From the NCBI GenBank assembly GCA_964489705.1, contig CAZAZQ010000010.1, positions 62,001 to 126,000 on the forward strand: a DNA stretch of 64,000 nt, given 5' to 3'. The notes under the pieces were generated by a model that saw only the letters and a list, made by a program, of their open reading frames with translations, had not been told where the DNA came from and did no database searches. The DNA comes from CAZAZQ01 sp964489705 (GTDB lineage: Bacteria > Zixibacteria > MSB-5A5 > GN15 > FEB-12). This document shows positions 1 to 9,712 of the stretch, piece after piece; within the stretch, counting starts at the first letter, position 1; every line of letters begins with the position of its first letter. The position numbers and the translations under genes are program-made.

Positions 1-669
1 CCGTATGACATCAGGGTTTTGGCGAACCTGACGGACGGTATCGGCAGCACACAGGTGCTGTTGCATGAAATCGGTCATGCCTTGCATTTTGCGCACATCA
101 ATCAGGAACGGGCGCTTTTCGTAACCGATTTTTCAAGCTGCTGGACGGAAGGGATGGCGCAGATAATTGCCGCCTTGTGTGACGAAAGGCAATGGTTGAA
201 GGAATACCCGCACCTGCCGCCTTCTTTGGTGGAACAATTTCTGATAGCCAAGCAGGAGCGGGACATCATCGGGTTACGCACTACTCTCGTGCGGTTGTAC
301 TTTGAATACGAAGCATACCAGAACCCGAATAGGGATTTGAATAAGTTGTACTGGGATCTTTTTGAGAAGTATATGCTTTTGCCTCGTCATGAGGATATCA
401 AGCCGTGGGCGGCGATTATTCATTACACTACCCATCCCGTGTACTTGCATAACTATTTAATTGCGGATATCATCACGGCTCAGACGATGGATTACTTGGA
501 GGAAAATTACTCGTCAATCGTTGATAATCCGACTATCGGGGCGTTTCTCGTCCAAAATTATTATCGTTTCGGAAGCCGGTATGACTGGCGGGAACTCTTA
601 GAACGCGGTACCGGTGAGAAACTCAACCCAACGTATTTACTCCGGCGTTTGAATCTTGTGAATCAATGA
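1..669 (+). CDS. Zincin-type metallopeptidase, C-terminal part (5' end outside window)
   Basis: The reading frame is open from base 1 (P-Y-D-I-R-V-L...), so the true start lies upstream and only about 222 residues are visible. HEIGH (HExxH) supplies two zinc ligands and the general base. A Glu in WTEGMAQ, about 26 residues on, is the expected third ligand of a gluzincin, the geometry of M3/M2-like peptidases. The rest is helical. The peptidase class is seen from motifs; substrate and exact family are unknown because the N-terminal half is missing. It ends at a bidirectional terminator shared with the convergent next gene. Confidence 0.75.
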   Translation, partial: PYDIRVLANLTDGIGSTQVLLHEIGHALHFAHINQERALFVTDFSSCWTEGMAQIIAALCDERQWLKEYPHLPPSLVEQFLIAKQERDIIGLRTTLVRLYFEYEAYQNPNRDLNKLYWDLFEKYMLLPRHEDIKPWAAIIHYTTHPVYLHNYLIADIITAQTMDYLEENYSSIVDNPTIGAFLVQNYYRFGSRYDWRELLERGTGEKLNPTYLLRRLNLVNQ

Positions 670-683
670 AGGTAAAGCTGTCA

Positions 684-720
684 AAAAAAGGGGTCGGTAT
701 CACATACCGACCCCTTTTTT
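684..720. terminator. Bidirectional rho-independent terminator
   Basis: An 11-bp perfect stem (GGGGTCGGTAT / ATACCGACCCC) with a short loop is flanked by A-run on the left and T-run on the right. It lies between the convergent metallopeptidase gene and the secreted-protein gene, so it can stop both transcripts. Confidence 0.87.
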
Positions 721-739
721 ATTTCGTGCACAAAGAGCT

Positions 740-3028
740 TTACTTGAGTAAAAGCATCTTCTTGGTCTTAGTGAAATCCCCGGCATTCATCCGGTAGAAG
801 TACAATCCGGAAGAGACGCGATTGCCGTTGTAGTCGGTCGCATCCCAGAGGACCTCATACTGTCCGGCGCCTTGGTAGCTGTCAACCAGCGTTTTCACCT
901 TTTGACCAAGTACGTTGTAGATTTCCAGCGTCACTGCAGAAGCTTTCGGTAAGGAATAGGAGATAGCCGTGATTGGGTTGAACGGGTTCGGGTAGTTCTG
1001 ATCCAGCTCGTAGGTCATCGGCAGATCTCCGGTGCCGGTGTAGCCTTTGTCAATGTTATCGTCGGGGCAAGGATCTATGTAAGCACCAAGCAGGCACTGG
1101 CAGCTGACTTGACCTTGAACAGGGGTTACGCTATTCCAGTTGGAACCGTTTTCATCGTAAGCGTACTCAACGGTAATGATGGGAATTTGAGAAACTTGGG
1201 TGCTGTCGGTACAGCCGTCTGACTTGAAGTATACTATTTGTGCGATGTCGGTATAATTCTCTCCGTTTGGTGCAAGGCTCCACGTTGATGGATATTTGGG
1301 TGTGATATAATATTCTCCGTTGGTTCCTTCCGTTGCTTTGTAACCGCTTAGTGGGAGCACGCACATGATGTACATGTTCGAATCGCCGGGTTCGATTCTG
1401 ACTTTGAAATCTTCAAGGGTGAAATTATTCCGAACGCGAAGGGCGTGTTTTACCCATGGTTCATAAGAAATGGTATCTCTCGTCGAGAATTCACACATGG
1501 GGACTTTTACCTCGCTGTTTGTAAGTGTCAGCCCACTCCCACTTTTTAGAATTTTGCCGGTCAGGGAATTGACAACCCTGTTAGTGTCTGAGGTAGAAAA
1601 ATTAAGAGGAACGGAACTGTCAGCGGCATAGGTTAGTCCTTCTCCTACCATCACCTTAAAAGTGAACAAACTTTCAGGGGCATCTTCATAATTGTAAACA
1701 TGGTTGTCACTTTGCCAAGTGCTTAGTATTCCCTCTTGGCTGCTCCAACTATCACCAAAAGAGCCAAGATAGCTTGTTCCCCAGCCGCCATAATTGAGAT
1801 TAGGTCCCAACTGGAATTCGGCGACAATATTGTAGGGAGAACTTCCAGCATCAAAGTTGTTTGTCATTTTCAACATTACAGTGGCATAATCCGTGGGGTT
1901 GCTAATGATTTTATCGCAGTCCTGGCAATCGTTAATAAGGACAAGTTCTGCTTGGTTGGCAGCAAAGGAGACGTTCCCGTCATTTTCTTCTGTATTGTAT
2001 GTTATCTCAGGGAGTATGTCCATACATCCTTCCACAGAAGCATAAAAAGCGTATGTATAATCATCAGTTGTATCAAATTCCAAATGGGTAGTATCACCGT
2101 CCCAAGGACCGCTTGCCGTGTCATAAGTGCTGGTAAAGAATAACGAGCAGAGGGGAGTATTATCGATTTCCGGAAGACCGAAATAAACACCATAATATTT
2201 GATTATAATCGTATCAAGAGATTTCACTGCTGAAGCTGGAAGACCGGGAGTCCAAATACTGGTAAAAATCGTGGAGTCATACTGAAGGCGGAGGGTGTCG
2301 TATATGATCTTTTGTTTAGCAGTGTACACTCGGAAGTTGGTTGTCCCATAGACAGGAATTGTAATTGTGTTTCCCGTTATGTCGCAATCAGAAGTGTACT
2401 CTGGAATGCGGAAATTGGCGGCATAGTCATCTTTAATTGTTACTGAGCCGGTGTCAAGGCTTGTTGATTCCCACTTAGTAGTATCATGGGGAGAGGAGGC
2501 GTGGAACTCAAGAAAGCAGCTACTAGGGCGTTCAAAGTCCAGAGTAGTGCCGCTTCCTTCCGGTTGGCACTTAGCCGTGAATTTCAGTGTGCCGTAGGTT
2601 GTTGGGGAGCTCGGAGCATAATTGGTTGTATCACTGGTTTCATATCTCAACCGAAACTTTCCGTCAACCAGCGTATCAAAGAATGCATCTCCAACCCATG
2701 TTGTCCCCTCGAAGCCCCTGAATGTGAAGTTAACAGTATCGTATGTGAAAACGACTTCCATCCTTTCCAAATAGTTTGAGTTGGTTGTATCCGAAAGCCA
2801 CATGTTAAAAGCGACGAAAGCAGTCTCAGCCACCGTAGTATCATCAACCGTATTTTCAACGTAGCATTCTTCATCAGTAAATTGGAAATTGAGATGGTCG
2901 GTTTGGATTGCACCTCCTTTCGAGCCTCCCCCTCCAAATCCGAAGTCAGTATGACCGACGTTGGTAAGGAAGATAACACAAAGGAACGAAATTGCAAGTA
3001 CACTTAACATTGCCGTGAGCTTTTTCAT
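740..3028 (-). CDS. Secreted protein with cohesin-like beta domains and Por/FlgD-like C-terminal sorting domain
   Basis: 762 residues from the ATG at 3028, chosen because AAGGAGGA lies just upstream and MKKLTAMLSVLAISFLCVIF is a clear signal peptide; an in-frame extension of 44 codons upstream has neither. The middle consists of Asp/Thr-rich beta-sandwich segments (for example residues 55-210) that resemble cohesin-like domains; this is inference from pattern. The last ~90 residues (YELDQNYPNPFNP ... SGLYFYRM ... KKMLLLK) form the Por secretion/FlgD-like domain of FCB bacteria, which directs export or surface attachment. No catalytic motif is seen. A TTGACA promoter precedes it. Confidence 0.82.
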   Translation of the reverse strand: MKKLTAMLSVLAISFLCVIFLTNVGHTDFGFGGGGSKGGAIQTDHLNFQFTDEECYVENTVDDTTVAETAFVAFNMWLSDTTNSNYLERMEVVFTYDTVNFTFRGFEGTTWVGDAFFDTLVDGKFRLRYETSDTTNYAPSSPTTYGTLKFTAKCQPEGSGTTLDFERPSSCFLEFHASSPHDTTKWESTSLDTGSVTIKDDYAANFRIPEYTSDCDITGNTITIPVYGTTNFRVYTAKQKIIYDTLRLQYDSTIFTSIWTPGLPASAVKSLDTIIIKYYGVYFGLPEIDNTPLCSLFFTSTYDTASGPWDGDTTHLEFDTTDDYTYAFYASVEGCMDILPEITYNTEENDGNVSFAANQAELVLINDCQDCDKIISNPTDYATVMLKMTNNFDAGSSPYNIVAEFQLGPNLNYGGWGTSYLGSFGDSWSSQEGILSTWQSDNHVYNYEDAPESLFTFKVMVGEGLTYAADSSVPLNFSTSDTNRVVNSLTGKILKSGSGLTLTNSEVKVPMCEFSTRDTISYEPWVKHALRVRNNFTLEDFKVRIEPGDSNMYIMCVLPLSGYKATEGTNGEYYITPKYPSTWSLAPNGENYTDIAQIVYFKSDGCTDSTQVSQIPIITVEYAYDENGSNWNSVTPVQGQVSCQCLLGAYIDPCPDDNIDKGYTGTGDLPMTYELDQNYPNPFNPITAISYSLPKASAVTLEIYNVLGQKVKTLVDSYQGAGQYEVLWDATDYNGNRVSSGLYFYRMNAGDFTKTKKMLLLK

Positions 3029-3202
3029 ACTTTCCTCCTTGAAAAGCTTTACATTATGTATTGTTGTCGTTCTTATCCCCCTTTGTGTGACTCGCTTCGT
3101 TTTGAATGACCGGAGGAGGGCGGGGAAAACGCCCAAGATACCTGCGGGCTGACATGACAATCTTTTCCTTTTCCTCTAAAGGTGTCCCCTCTGCACAAAC
3201 CT

Positions 3203-3231
3203 AAGATAACTAAAATGACATTTTTTGTCAA
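3203..3231 (-). promoter_or_regulatory. Sigma-70-like promoter of the secreted Por-tail protein
   Basis: On the minus strand TTGACA (3231-3226), a 17-bp spacer and TATCTT (3208-3203) stand about 175 bases before the start at 3028. The perfect -35 and spacing support it. The rest of the 374-base gap 3029-3402 holds the long leader, a G-rich tract near 3270 and a possible promoter for the MATE gene, with no gene. Confidence 0.55.
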
Positions 3232-3334
3232 GAATAAACTCGCGTGTTCGTTCCGTTTCGTGTCAAAGAAGGGGAGGGGGAAGGAGAGCGGGTCTTTTGT
3301 AAGAAACTGTGGTGCGAATCATTCGTAATTTCTC

Positions 3335-3363
3335 TTGTGACTCTTTTTCAGACTGTGTACCAT
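3335..3363 (+). promoter_or_regulatory. Possible promoter of the MATE gene
   Basis: TTGTGA, 17 bases, TACCAT, 40 bases before the ATG at 3403. The same TACCAT with 17-bp spacing occurs before the gene at 59365, which gives weak mutual support. Confidence 0.3.
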
Positions 3364-3402
3364 TACCACACTGGGACACTTTGCTTTTGAGGCGGCAAAT
3401 TC

Positions 3403-4767
3403 ATGAAGGACGGAGTGAACAAAAATATCGATTCGATAACGAGCGGCTCGATTCCCAAGGCGATTGTCTCGCTTGCCATGCCGGTGGTGGCGGGGATGCT
3501 GATGGAGTTCGTCTTGACCAGCACCGATTACTTCTGGGTGGGAAAGCTCGGACCCATCGCTCAGGATGCCGTCACGTCCTCCATGGTCGTCATCTGGACG
3601 ATTTACTGCACGGTTTCAATTATCACTGTCGGCATCACCGCTTTGGTTTCCCGGCATATCGGGGCGAAAGAGAAAGAGCGGGCGGTCTTTTACATCAATC
3701 AAAGCTTTCTCATGGCGGTCGGTATCGGGGGGATTTTTATGCTCGGCGGTTTTTCCCTTTCGCCGGCTTTTCTTGCTTTTATGGATACCGGTCCCGCTAC
3801 GATGAAAGAAGCCGTTCCGTATCTCCGCATTTTTTTCCTCTCAGCAGTTCCGTTTTTTCTGGCGGAGACAGTCTATGCCGTTTTTCGTGCCGCCGGAGAC
3901 ACCAAGACGCCGACCAAAATCGGGGTCGGTGTGGTTGTTCTCAATATGGTGCTGGACCCGCTTCTTATCTTCGGCTACGGTCCCATTCCGGAACTTGGAG
4001 TGGCAGGGGCAAGCCTGGCAAGCGGTATCTCGGTTTTTCTCGGGACGATTGTCATTGTCAAAAAACTGCTTACCGGCTCTCTGGGATTTCGCGTCGGCAA
4101 TCCATTCAAGGTCAAGCCCCGCTGGCGGGAAATTTTCAAAATCGGTCGTATCGGGACACCGATGGCAAGCCAGCAATTTGTCTTTGTCGTGGTGTATTGG
4201 TTTCTCATCAAGTTTGTCCATCGCTTCGGAGAGACGGCTGCGGCGGCGATGGGAATCGGTAACCGCATGGAGTCGTTTTCGTACCTGACCTGCTTTGGTT
4301 TTTCCATCGCTGCCTCGACGTTGGTGGGACAGAATCTTGGAGCGGGAAAGCCGGAGCGAGCGGCGAAATGCGCTTGGGGCGCTATTGGGTTGGCGTCGCT
4401 TTTTACTTTTGTCACGTCGGTGGTATTCATTACTTTTCCGTCACAGATTGCTTCAGTCTTTACGGACAACCCGGAAGTGCTTACGATCGCCATCGACTAC
4501 TTGATTATTCTTGGTTTGTCCCAGATTGCGATGGCGATCGAAATCGTGTTGGAAGGAGCCTTCGGCGGAGCGGGGGATACCCTCCCGCCGATGATTGTCA
4601 TGGTGCCCGGGGCGATTGCCCGTATTCCTCTGGCATACCTTCTAAGTTTCACCCTCGATTGGGGTATCAATGGGGTTTGGTGGACATTGACCATTACGAC
4701 GACTATCAAGGCGGTGATATTGGCGCTCTGGTTCAAGCGAGGGAAGTGGAAGTTGAAAGAGGTTTGA
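3403..4767 (+). CDS. MATE family efflux transporter
   Basis: 454 residues, the normal length for the family, with about 12 hydrophobic helices in two repeated halves. The N-terminal SGSIPKAIVSLAMPVVAGM and the TDYFWVGKLGP loop are typical of the NorM/DinF branch. Such proteins expel cationic drugs or metabolites across the inner membrane in exchange for Na+ or H+; the substrate cannot be read here. A GAGGCG ribosome site lies upstream of the ATG. It stands alone, 70 bases before an FAH-family gene on the same strand. A large overlapping frame (3309-4262) is a shadow. Confidence 0.93.
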   Translation: MKDGVNKNIDSITSGSIPKAIVSLAMPVVAGMLMEFVLTSTDYFWVGKLGPIAQDAVTSSMVVIWTIYCTVSIITVGITALVSRHIGAKEKERAVFYINQSFLMAVGIGGIFMLGGFSLSPAFLAFMDTGPATMKEAVPYLRIFFLSAVPFFLAETVYAVFRAAGDTKTPTKIGVGVVVLNMVLDPLLIFGYGPIPELGVAGASLASGISVFLGTIVIVKKLLTGSLGFRVGNPFKVKPRWREIFKIGRIGTPMASQQFVFVVVYWFLIKFVHRFGETAAAAMGIGNRMESFSYLTCFGFSIAASTLVGQNLGAGKPERAAKCAWGAIGLASLFTFVTSVVFITFPSQIASVFTDNPEVLTIAIDYLIILGLSQIAMAIEIVLEGAFGGAGDTLPPMIVMVPGAIARIPLAYLLSFTLDWGINGVWWTLTITTTIKAVILALWFKRGKWKLKEV

Positions 4768-4837
4768 TTGTCGGTTGACTTTCCTGAGATGGAGGCGTTA
4801 TTTCTTTATCGGAACTAATGAAATGGGATACTGAACA

Positions 4838-5617
4838 ATGAGTAAGGAACGACGACGATTCGTTCGCTTCTCTCTTCAGGAAGAGGAAGAGATTTCGTAC
4901 GGACTGTATGAAGATTCCACCATCGCGCGGTTGCGTCGCGCCCCGTGGTTAGGGATAGAGAAAACCGGCGACGTTTTCCCACGTGAGGCGGTGACCTTCC
5001 ATGCTCCGGTCGAGCCGACCAAAATTGTGTGTATCGGGTTGAATTACCATGAGCACGTAACCGCTTCCCAATCAGCCGACCGGGCGCCGGAATATCCGCT
5101 TATTTTTCTCAAACCGCCTTCGGCAATCATCGGACCGGAAGAAAAGATAATCCATCCGCCGCAAGCCAAGCGGGTTGACTACGAGGCGGAGCTGGGGGTG
5201 GTCATCGGAACGAAAGTGAAAGATATTTCGAAAGAGGATGCTCCCAAAGCGATTTTCGGTTTGACGTGTGTCAATGACGTAACGGCTCGTGACTTGCAAA
5301 AGCAAGACGGGCAATGGTCGCGCGCCAAAGGGTTTGATACGTTTTGTCCGGTCGGACCGTGGGTCGTCGAAGATGGCGATTGGCATGACTTGCTGGTGGA
5401 AGGTATTCATAACGGCGAAGTGAAGCAGTCCGGGCGAACGTCACAAATGATTTTTGATATCCCATTTTTGGTTTCCTATATTTCGTCGATTATGACCTTG
5501 AACCCGGGAGATTTGATTTCCACCGGTACCCCTTCCGGTATTGCACCTATGACCTCCGGCGATAAAATCGAGGTGCGCATCGAACAAGTCGGGAGCCTGA
5601 TAAATTGGATGGCATGA
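4838..5617 (+). CDS. Fumarylacetoacetate hydrolase (FAH) family protein
   Basis: 259 residues. After a ~60-residue N-terminal segment comes the FAH fold with GLNYHEHV, the acidic metal-binding run DYEAELGVVIG, VNDVTARDLQ and the C-terminal LNPGDLISTGTPSG that closes the family signature. The two Glu and the Asp expected to hold Mg2+ or Mn2+ are present. Members act as hydroxymuconate isomerase/decarboxylases, acylpyruvases or oxaloacetate decarboxylases; sequence alone does not choose among them. No aromatic-degradation genes are nearby, so a housekeeping acylpyruvase or oxaloacetate role is the more likely reading (inference). Confidence 0.9.
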   Translation: MSKERRRFVRFSLQEEEEISYGLYEDSTIARLRRAPWLGIEKTGDVFPREAVTFHAPVEPTKIVCIGLNYHEHVTASQSADRAPEYPLIFLKPPSAIIGPEEKIIHPPQAKRVDYEAELGVVIGTKVKDISKEDAPKAIFGLTCVNDVTARDLQKQDGQWSRAKGFDTFCPVGPWVVEDGDWHDLLVEGIHNGEVKQSGRTSQMIFDIPFLVSYISSIMTLNPGDLISTGTPSGIAPMTSGDKIEVRIEQVGSLINWMA

Positions 5618-5685
5618 TTTTTTCCGCCGTACGCTTTGCCGGAGAGTACAAAGAGTACCGGAGGAAAGAAATCGGGAGGCGGTGA

Positions 5686-8600
5686 TTGAGGACGACGGAG
5701 GGTCGGAGAAAAATACGATTTTTCAGTATGTTTCGTTTTCTGACGACAGGGATGGCGGTCTGTTTCCTTGTACTCGCTTCTGTTGGTATCAAGGCGGGCG
5801 AAGGAGAGCGGATTATTCTGGAACATGCCGACCAGATGGAGGTGGTGCGGGAAGGAGAGAAGTATGTCACCTATGTCGTCGGCGATGTCGCTTTTCGCAC
5901 GGAAACGGGAAGAATTTTCTGTGATTCGGCGGTGTGGCGAAAAGGAGAGAACGTCATTCTGAGAGGCAAGGTCGTCGTCGATGAAGAAGAATACAAACTA
6001 TCGGCGGATTCGGCGTTTTATAATGTTCTCACCAAAGAAGCCACAGCACACGGAGAAAAAGTCGAATTGTGGTCATATCCCGATTCTCTTTACGCCGTCG
6101 GACCCAATGCTTACTTCGACAGAAAACGAGAGTACTTCGTTATGGAGCAGCGACCGACGTTGTACGTGAACTATCCCGATTCCACCCGCATGATTAAAGT
6201 TGTCGCCGATCGGATTGAGTACAACACTGCCGACCAGCGCGCCGAGGCGAGCGGTGCCACGCATATCACCGCTCAGGATATTGAAACCACCTCGGAGTGT
6301 GCCATCTTAGACCGAAACAAAAACACCCTTGATCTGTACGGCTCTCCTCGTGCCAAACGTGCCCATTCGGAGGTGAAGGGAGAGCTCATTTCCGTCTCCT
6401 TCAAGGACGACGAGCTGGAAAAAATCGACGTTATCGATTCCGCCCAAGGTGAATTCATCGAACCGGTCGATTCCGCAAAGGACGAATTCGACAAATCTCT
6501 TTTGAAGGGGAAACGGATAATTTTCTTTTTCTACAACGGCATCCTGCGGGAAATTCTCTGTTACGGTCAAGCATATTCATGGTATTATCCTTCTTCGCGC
6601 GGTTCGAACGAGTTCCACGAAAACAGCGTTTCCGGCGATACCATTCGGTTTGCCGTCGATGATGACAGGCTCCGGGCGGTGAAAGTCATCAACGGCGCCA
6701 TCGGGTCGTTTGTTACGGGAGAAATCTATGCGTCCGACACGGCGGCACCGCCAAAGGTCGATACTATCGATTATCAATCCCACATCATCGAATACAATTT
6801 GGTCGATTCGCTGATTACCTTGCAACGTGCCGGTCATGTGGAGTCAGGAAGCGTTTCGCTCGATGCCTACAAGATTCTCTTCGATACCAAAAAGCGGGTC
6901 ATCGAAGCGTTCTCCGCCCGGGTCGATACCCTCCAGCTCGATTCTCAAGCGGTTTCATCCGATCCGAGCGGTGACAACTCTATGTCCCTTTTGCCCAATA
7001 CCATTCCCGTCATATTGCGCGACGGAAACGACGAAATCGACGGTGACTACTTGGAGTATTCCATCGACACGGAAAAAGGGCGGATTGTCCAGTCCAAGTC
7101 CGCCTACGAAGCGGGGTTTTACTACGGGAAAAAACTGTTCCGCGAGCAAAAGCACATCTTCTACGTGGACGGCGGCACGTATACCACCTGCGACAAAGCC
7201 GAGCCGCATTATCATTTTTTCTCGAAGTCGATGAAACTCATCGAAGGGGATAAACTTATCGCCAAGCCGGTCGTCTTTTATCTCGGGCGGATCCCCTTGA
7301 TGGCGATTCCTTATTACGTTTTCCCTTTGAAGAAAGGGCGTCATTCGGGATTGTTGCCGTTTACGTTCGGACGGTTCGAAAAAGGGGATAGGTACGTTCG
7401 GGATGTCGGATACTATTGGGCGGCGTCGGAATATTGGGACTGGAAAGGTTCGTTCGATTATTTTGAAAAGAGCCGCACTTTTACGCTGAACAATTCGATT
7501 CAATTCAACAAACGGTACGTCCTCAACGGCTACATAAGCAGTAAGTACACCGTTGTGACCAATTACGATCGCATTGTGGCGTCGGAAGGGAAGAGCAAGC
7601 GCTGGTATGTCGGCGCCGCTTACAACCATATCGTCTCGCCGTCGTTCAACATATCCGCTTCGGGGAGCTTTCAGTCGGATGCGAACTACTTTACCGATTA
7701 CTCATCCAATCTGGACGAGCGGTTGCGACAGCAGGTGAGTTCTCGTTTGAACTTCGCCAAGAAATTCGGTAAGAAAATTTCCCTTTCCGGCTATTTCCGA
7801 CATGACGTCGACTATGATAAAGAATCACGCACCGATTACCTGCCGTCTCTGTCATTGTCGCTGCCGCTTATCTATCCGTTCGGAAGCGGGTCGCGGGATG
7901 AGGACGGGCGGTTGGTTCAAAAGTGGTACCAAAATATTACCTTCCGCTATACCCCGAACCTGCTCCACTTTTCTCAGCGTACCACTCCGATTGACACCAT
8001 CCTTGTCACCGATGCCGACACGGTCATTACCGTCGATTCCGTGACGTTGGAGGAAGATACGACCATCACGATTTTGCAGAAGGATACCAGCTACTACCGC
8101 AGTCGGAAACAGTACATCAAGATAAACCATAACCCCTCCATCGGCTTGCCGAGGTTGACGGTGGCGAAGTACTTCATCATCGTGCCGAGTATTTCCTACA
8201 GCGAAACGTGGTACAAGATTTACGAGACCGACCAATCGCTGGCGGCGGGGATTGACGCCCATACGACGTATCGCACGTATTCCTGGAGCGGCGCCGTTTC
8301 GCTCAAAACCAATCTGTACGGAACCGTCTATCCTCGTATTGGCGGCTTGGAAGGATTGCGGCATGTCGTCACGCCGTCGCTGACGTACAGCTACTCTCCC
8401 GAAATCGACCGCCACCCGACGGTTCGCTCATATACGGGGGGAAGTGCAGGAAGCGCCAAAAGGTCTGTCGTCAATTTCAACTTGCGTCAGGTTTTTCAAG
8501 CGAAAGTGGCGCAGGGTGAAGCGAGCCGGAGCATGGAGCTGTTGTCGGTCAACTCTTCATTCAGCTATAATTTTGAAAACAAAGACAAGCCGCTGTCGAA

Positions 8601-9162
8601 TTTGACCACGACGTTCAACATCAATACCCTTCCCAATATCTCGCTCTACGGCAGCATGTCCCATTCGTTTTATAATCCTTTTACGGGGGAAGAGAGCTTT
8701 TGGTCTCCGTATTTGATGAGTTTCACCTTTGATGCCACTCTTCAACTGGTGGGACGTCGCTTTCTTTTCGATGATATGCGGGCACCGATGCCGTCCGATG
8801 ATTCGCTTTCCCGCTCTTCTCGCCGCTCCGGCTGGAACCTGAACGTCACGTACAGTTATCAAGAGTCGGGGCGGGGGACAAGCTTTCAAAAGAGCAGCTT
8901 TGTGGATTTTAACTTGAGCTTCAACCTAACGCCAAGCACCTCAGTTGTTTACTTGCAACGATACGACATCGTCGGGCAGCACACGGTCAACAACAGTGTC
9001 AGAATCACCCGGAAAATTCATTGTTGGACCGGGAGTTTGTGGTGGGTTCCGATCGGCTCGAATCGGGGCTTCGGGTTCAAGTTGAATGTGACGGCGCTGC
9101 CGGAGATAAAAATCGACCAAAATTACGACACGTTCAATACCGGTTTGCTCTCCCGGCGGTGA
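5686..9162 (+). CDS. lptD: LptD/OstA-like outer-membrane LPS-assembly protein
   Basis: 1158 residues from TTG at 5686, which has GGGAGG six bases upstream; ATG at 5728 (MFRFLTTGMAVCF...) is the alternative and lacks a site. Both give a signal peptide cut near KAGEG. Residues ~40-330 are repeated OstA-like beta strands (VGDVAFRTETGRIFCDSAVW; LRGKVVVDEEEYKLSADSA; ASGATHITAQD), the lipid-slide domain. The C-terminal ~650 residues alternate aromatic and polar residues like a large beta-barrel. By family it inserts LPS into the outer leaflet, though in this lineage LptD-like proteins are divergent and may serve another lipid. A weak terminator follows. Confidence 0.83.
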   Translation: MRTTEGRRKIRFFSMFRFLTTGMAVCFLVLASVGIKAGEGERIILEHADQMEVVREGEKYVTYVVGDVAFRTETGRIFCDSAVWRKGENVILRGKVVVDEEEYKLSADSAFYNVLTKEATAHGEKVELWSYPDSLYAVGPNAYFDRKREYFVMEQRPTLYVNYPDSTRMIKVVADRIEYNTADQRAEASGATHITAQDIETTSECAILDRNKNTLDLYGSPRAKRAHSEVKGELISVSFKDDELEKIDVIDSAQGEFIEPVDSAKDEFDKSLLKGKRIIFFFYNGILREILCYGQAYSWYYPSSRGSNEFHENSVSGDTIRFAVDDDRLRAVKVINGAIGSFVTGEIYASDTAAPPKVDTIDYQSHIIEYNLVDSLITLQRAGHVESGSVSLDAYKILFDTKKRVIEAFSARVDTLQLDSQAVSSDPSGDNSMSLLPNTIPVILRDGNDEIDGDYLEYSIDTEKGRIVQSKSAYEAGFYYGKKLFREQKHIFYVDGGTYTTCDKAEPHYHFFSKSMKLIEGDKLIAKPVVFYLGRIPLMAIPYYVFPLKKGRHSGLLPFTFGRFEKGDRYVRDVGYYWAASEYWDWKGSFDYFEKSRTFTLNNSIQFNKRYVLNGYISSKYTVVTNYDRIVASEGKSKRWYVGAAYNHIVSPSFNISASGSFQSDANYFTDYSSNLDERLRQQVSSRLNFAKKFGKKISLSGYFRHDVDYDKESRTDYLPSLSLSLPLIYPFGSGSRDEDGRLVQKWYQNITFRYTPNLLHFSQRTTPIDTILVTDADTVITVDSVTLEEDTTITILQKDTSYYRSRKQYIKINHNPSIGLPRLTVAKYFIIVPSISYSETWYKIYETDQSLAAGIDAHTTYRTYSWSGAVSLKTNLYGTVYPRIGGLEGLRHVVTPSLTYSYSPEIDRHPTVRSYTGGSAGSAKRSVVNFNLRQVFQAKVAQGEASRSMELLSVNSSFSYNFENKDKPLSNLTTTFNINTLPNISLYGSMSHSFYNPFTGEESFWSPYLMSFTFDATLQLVGRRFLFDDMRAPMPSDDSLSRSSRRSGWNLNVTYSYQESGRGTSFQKSSFVDFNLSFNLTPSTSVVYLQRYDIVGQHTVNNSVRITRKIHCWTGSLWWVPIGSNRGFGFKLNVTALPEIKIDQNYDTFNTGLLSRR

Positions 9163-9205
9163 GAAAAAAGCCGATTTCCGGTGAGAAAATGAATGAAAAA
9201 AGCAC

Positions 9206-9234
9206 GAAAAAAGGCTATTTTTTTGCCTTTTTTC
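9206..9234 (+). terminator. Probable terminator after lptD
   Basis: GAAAAAAGGC (9206-9215) pairs with GCCTTTTTTC (9225-9234) around a 9-base T-rich loop. The stem is A/T heavy, so it is weaker than the other terminators here. Confidence 0.5.
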
Positions 9235-9246
9235 AATAGTTTTTAG

Positions 9247-9275
9247 TTGACTTGTTTTCTCTATAATGGCTAAAT
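9247..9275 (+). promoter_or_regulatory. HU promoter region
   Basis: TTGACT (9247-9252) is followed 17 bases later by CTAAAT (9270-9275). A perfect TATAAT sits at 9262-9267 but only 9 bases from TTGACT; with it, the -35 would be a poor T-run near 9240. Either pairing starts transcription 45-70 bases before the HU gene. Confidence 0.42.
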
Positions 9276-9331
9276 CGTAGTGTGATGGAAGTTAAAAACA
9301 TGAACCCTTAGGACCCAAGGAGGGGCATTCT

Positions 9332-9607
9332 ATGACGAAAGATGAGATGATTGCTCAGATGGCTGCCCAGTCAGGTATTACCAAAAAGCAAGCGGCGGAA
9401 GCATTGCAGGCTTTTATGAACGGCGTTACCACCCAGTTGAAAAAAGGGAAGAAGGTTAGTTTCTCCGGTTTTGGAACGTTTTCGGTTTCCAAGCGGAAAG
9501 CGCGTACCGGTCGGAACCCGCAAACGGGCGCAATAATCAATATTCCCGCGACCAAGGTGCCTGTATTTCGAGCTGGAAAGCATTTGAAAGAAGCAGTGCG
9601 CAAATAG
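9332..9607 (+). CDS. hup: HU family DNA-binding protein
   Basis: 91 residues, full HU length. The family pattern is complete: N-terminal helices MTKDEMIAQMAAQSGITKKQAAEAL, the GFGTFSVSKRKARTGRNPQTG arm signature, and INIPATKVPVFRAGKHLKEAV. HU dimers bend and compact DNA. AAGGAGGGG stands upstream of the ATG. It has its own promoter region and a strong terminator, so it is a single-gene unit, as expected for an abundant nucleoid protein. Confidence 0.97.
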   Translation: MTKDEMIAQMAAQSGITKKQAAEALQAFMNGVTTQLKKGKKVSFSGFGTFSVSKRKARTGRNPQTGAIINIPATKVPVFRAGKHLKEAVRK

Positions 9608-9629
9608 CATCTTATTTACCCGTCTTTCG

Positions 9630-9660
9630 GGCAGGGGAGATTCATACCCCTGCCTTTTTT
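9630..9660 (+). terminator. Rho-independent terminator after HU
   Basis: GGCAGGGG / CCCCTGCC 8-bp stem with a 9-base loop followed by TTTTTT. Confidence 0.87.
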
Positions 9661-9712
9661 ACGTGAATTTCTCATTGCGTTTCAGACGCGGTTTCACGAA
9701 TTTGTAATCGGT

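Noticed and set aside
3309..4262. 317-codon frame overlapping the MATE gene
   Set aside because: Frame-shifted shadow rich in Arg, Gly and Cys; the MATE frame has complete membrane helices and motifs.
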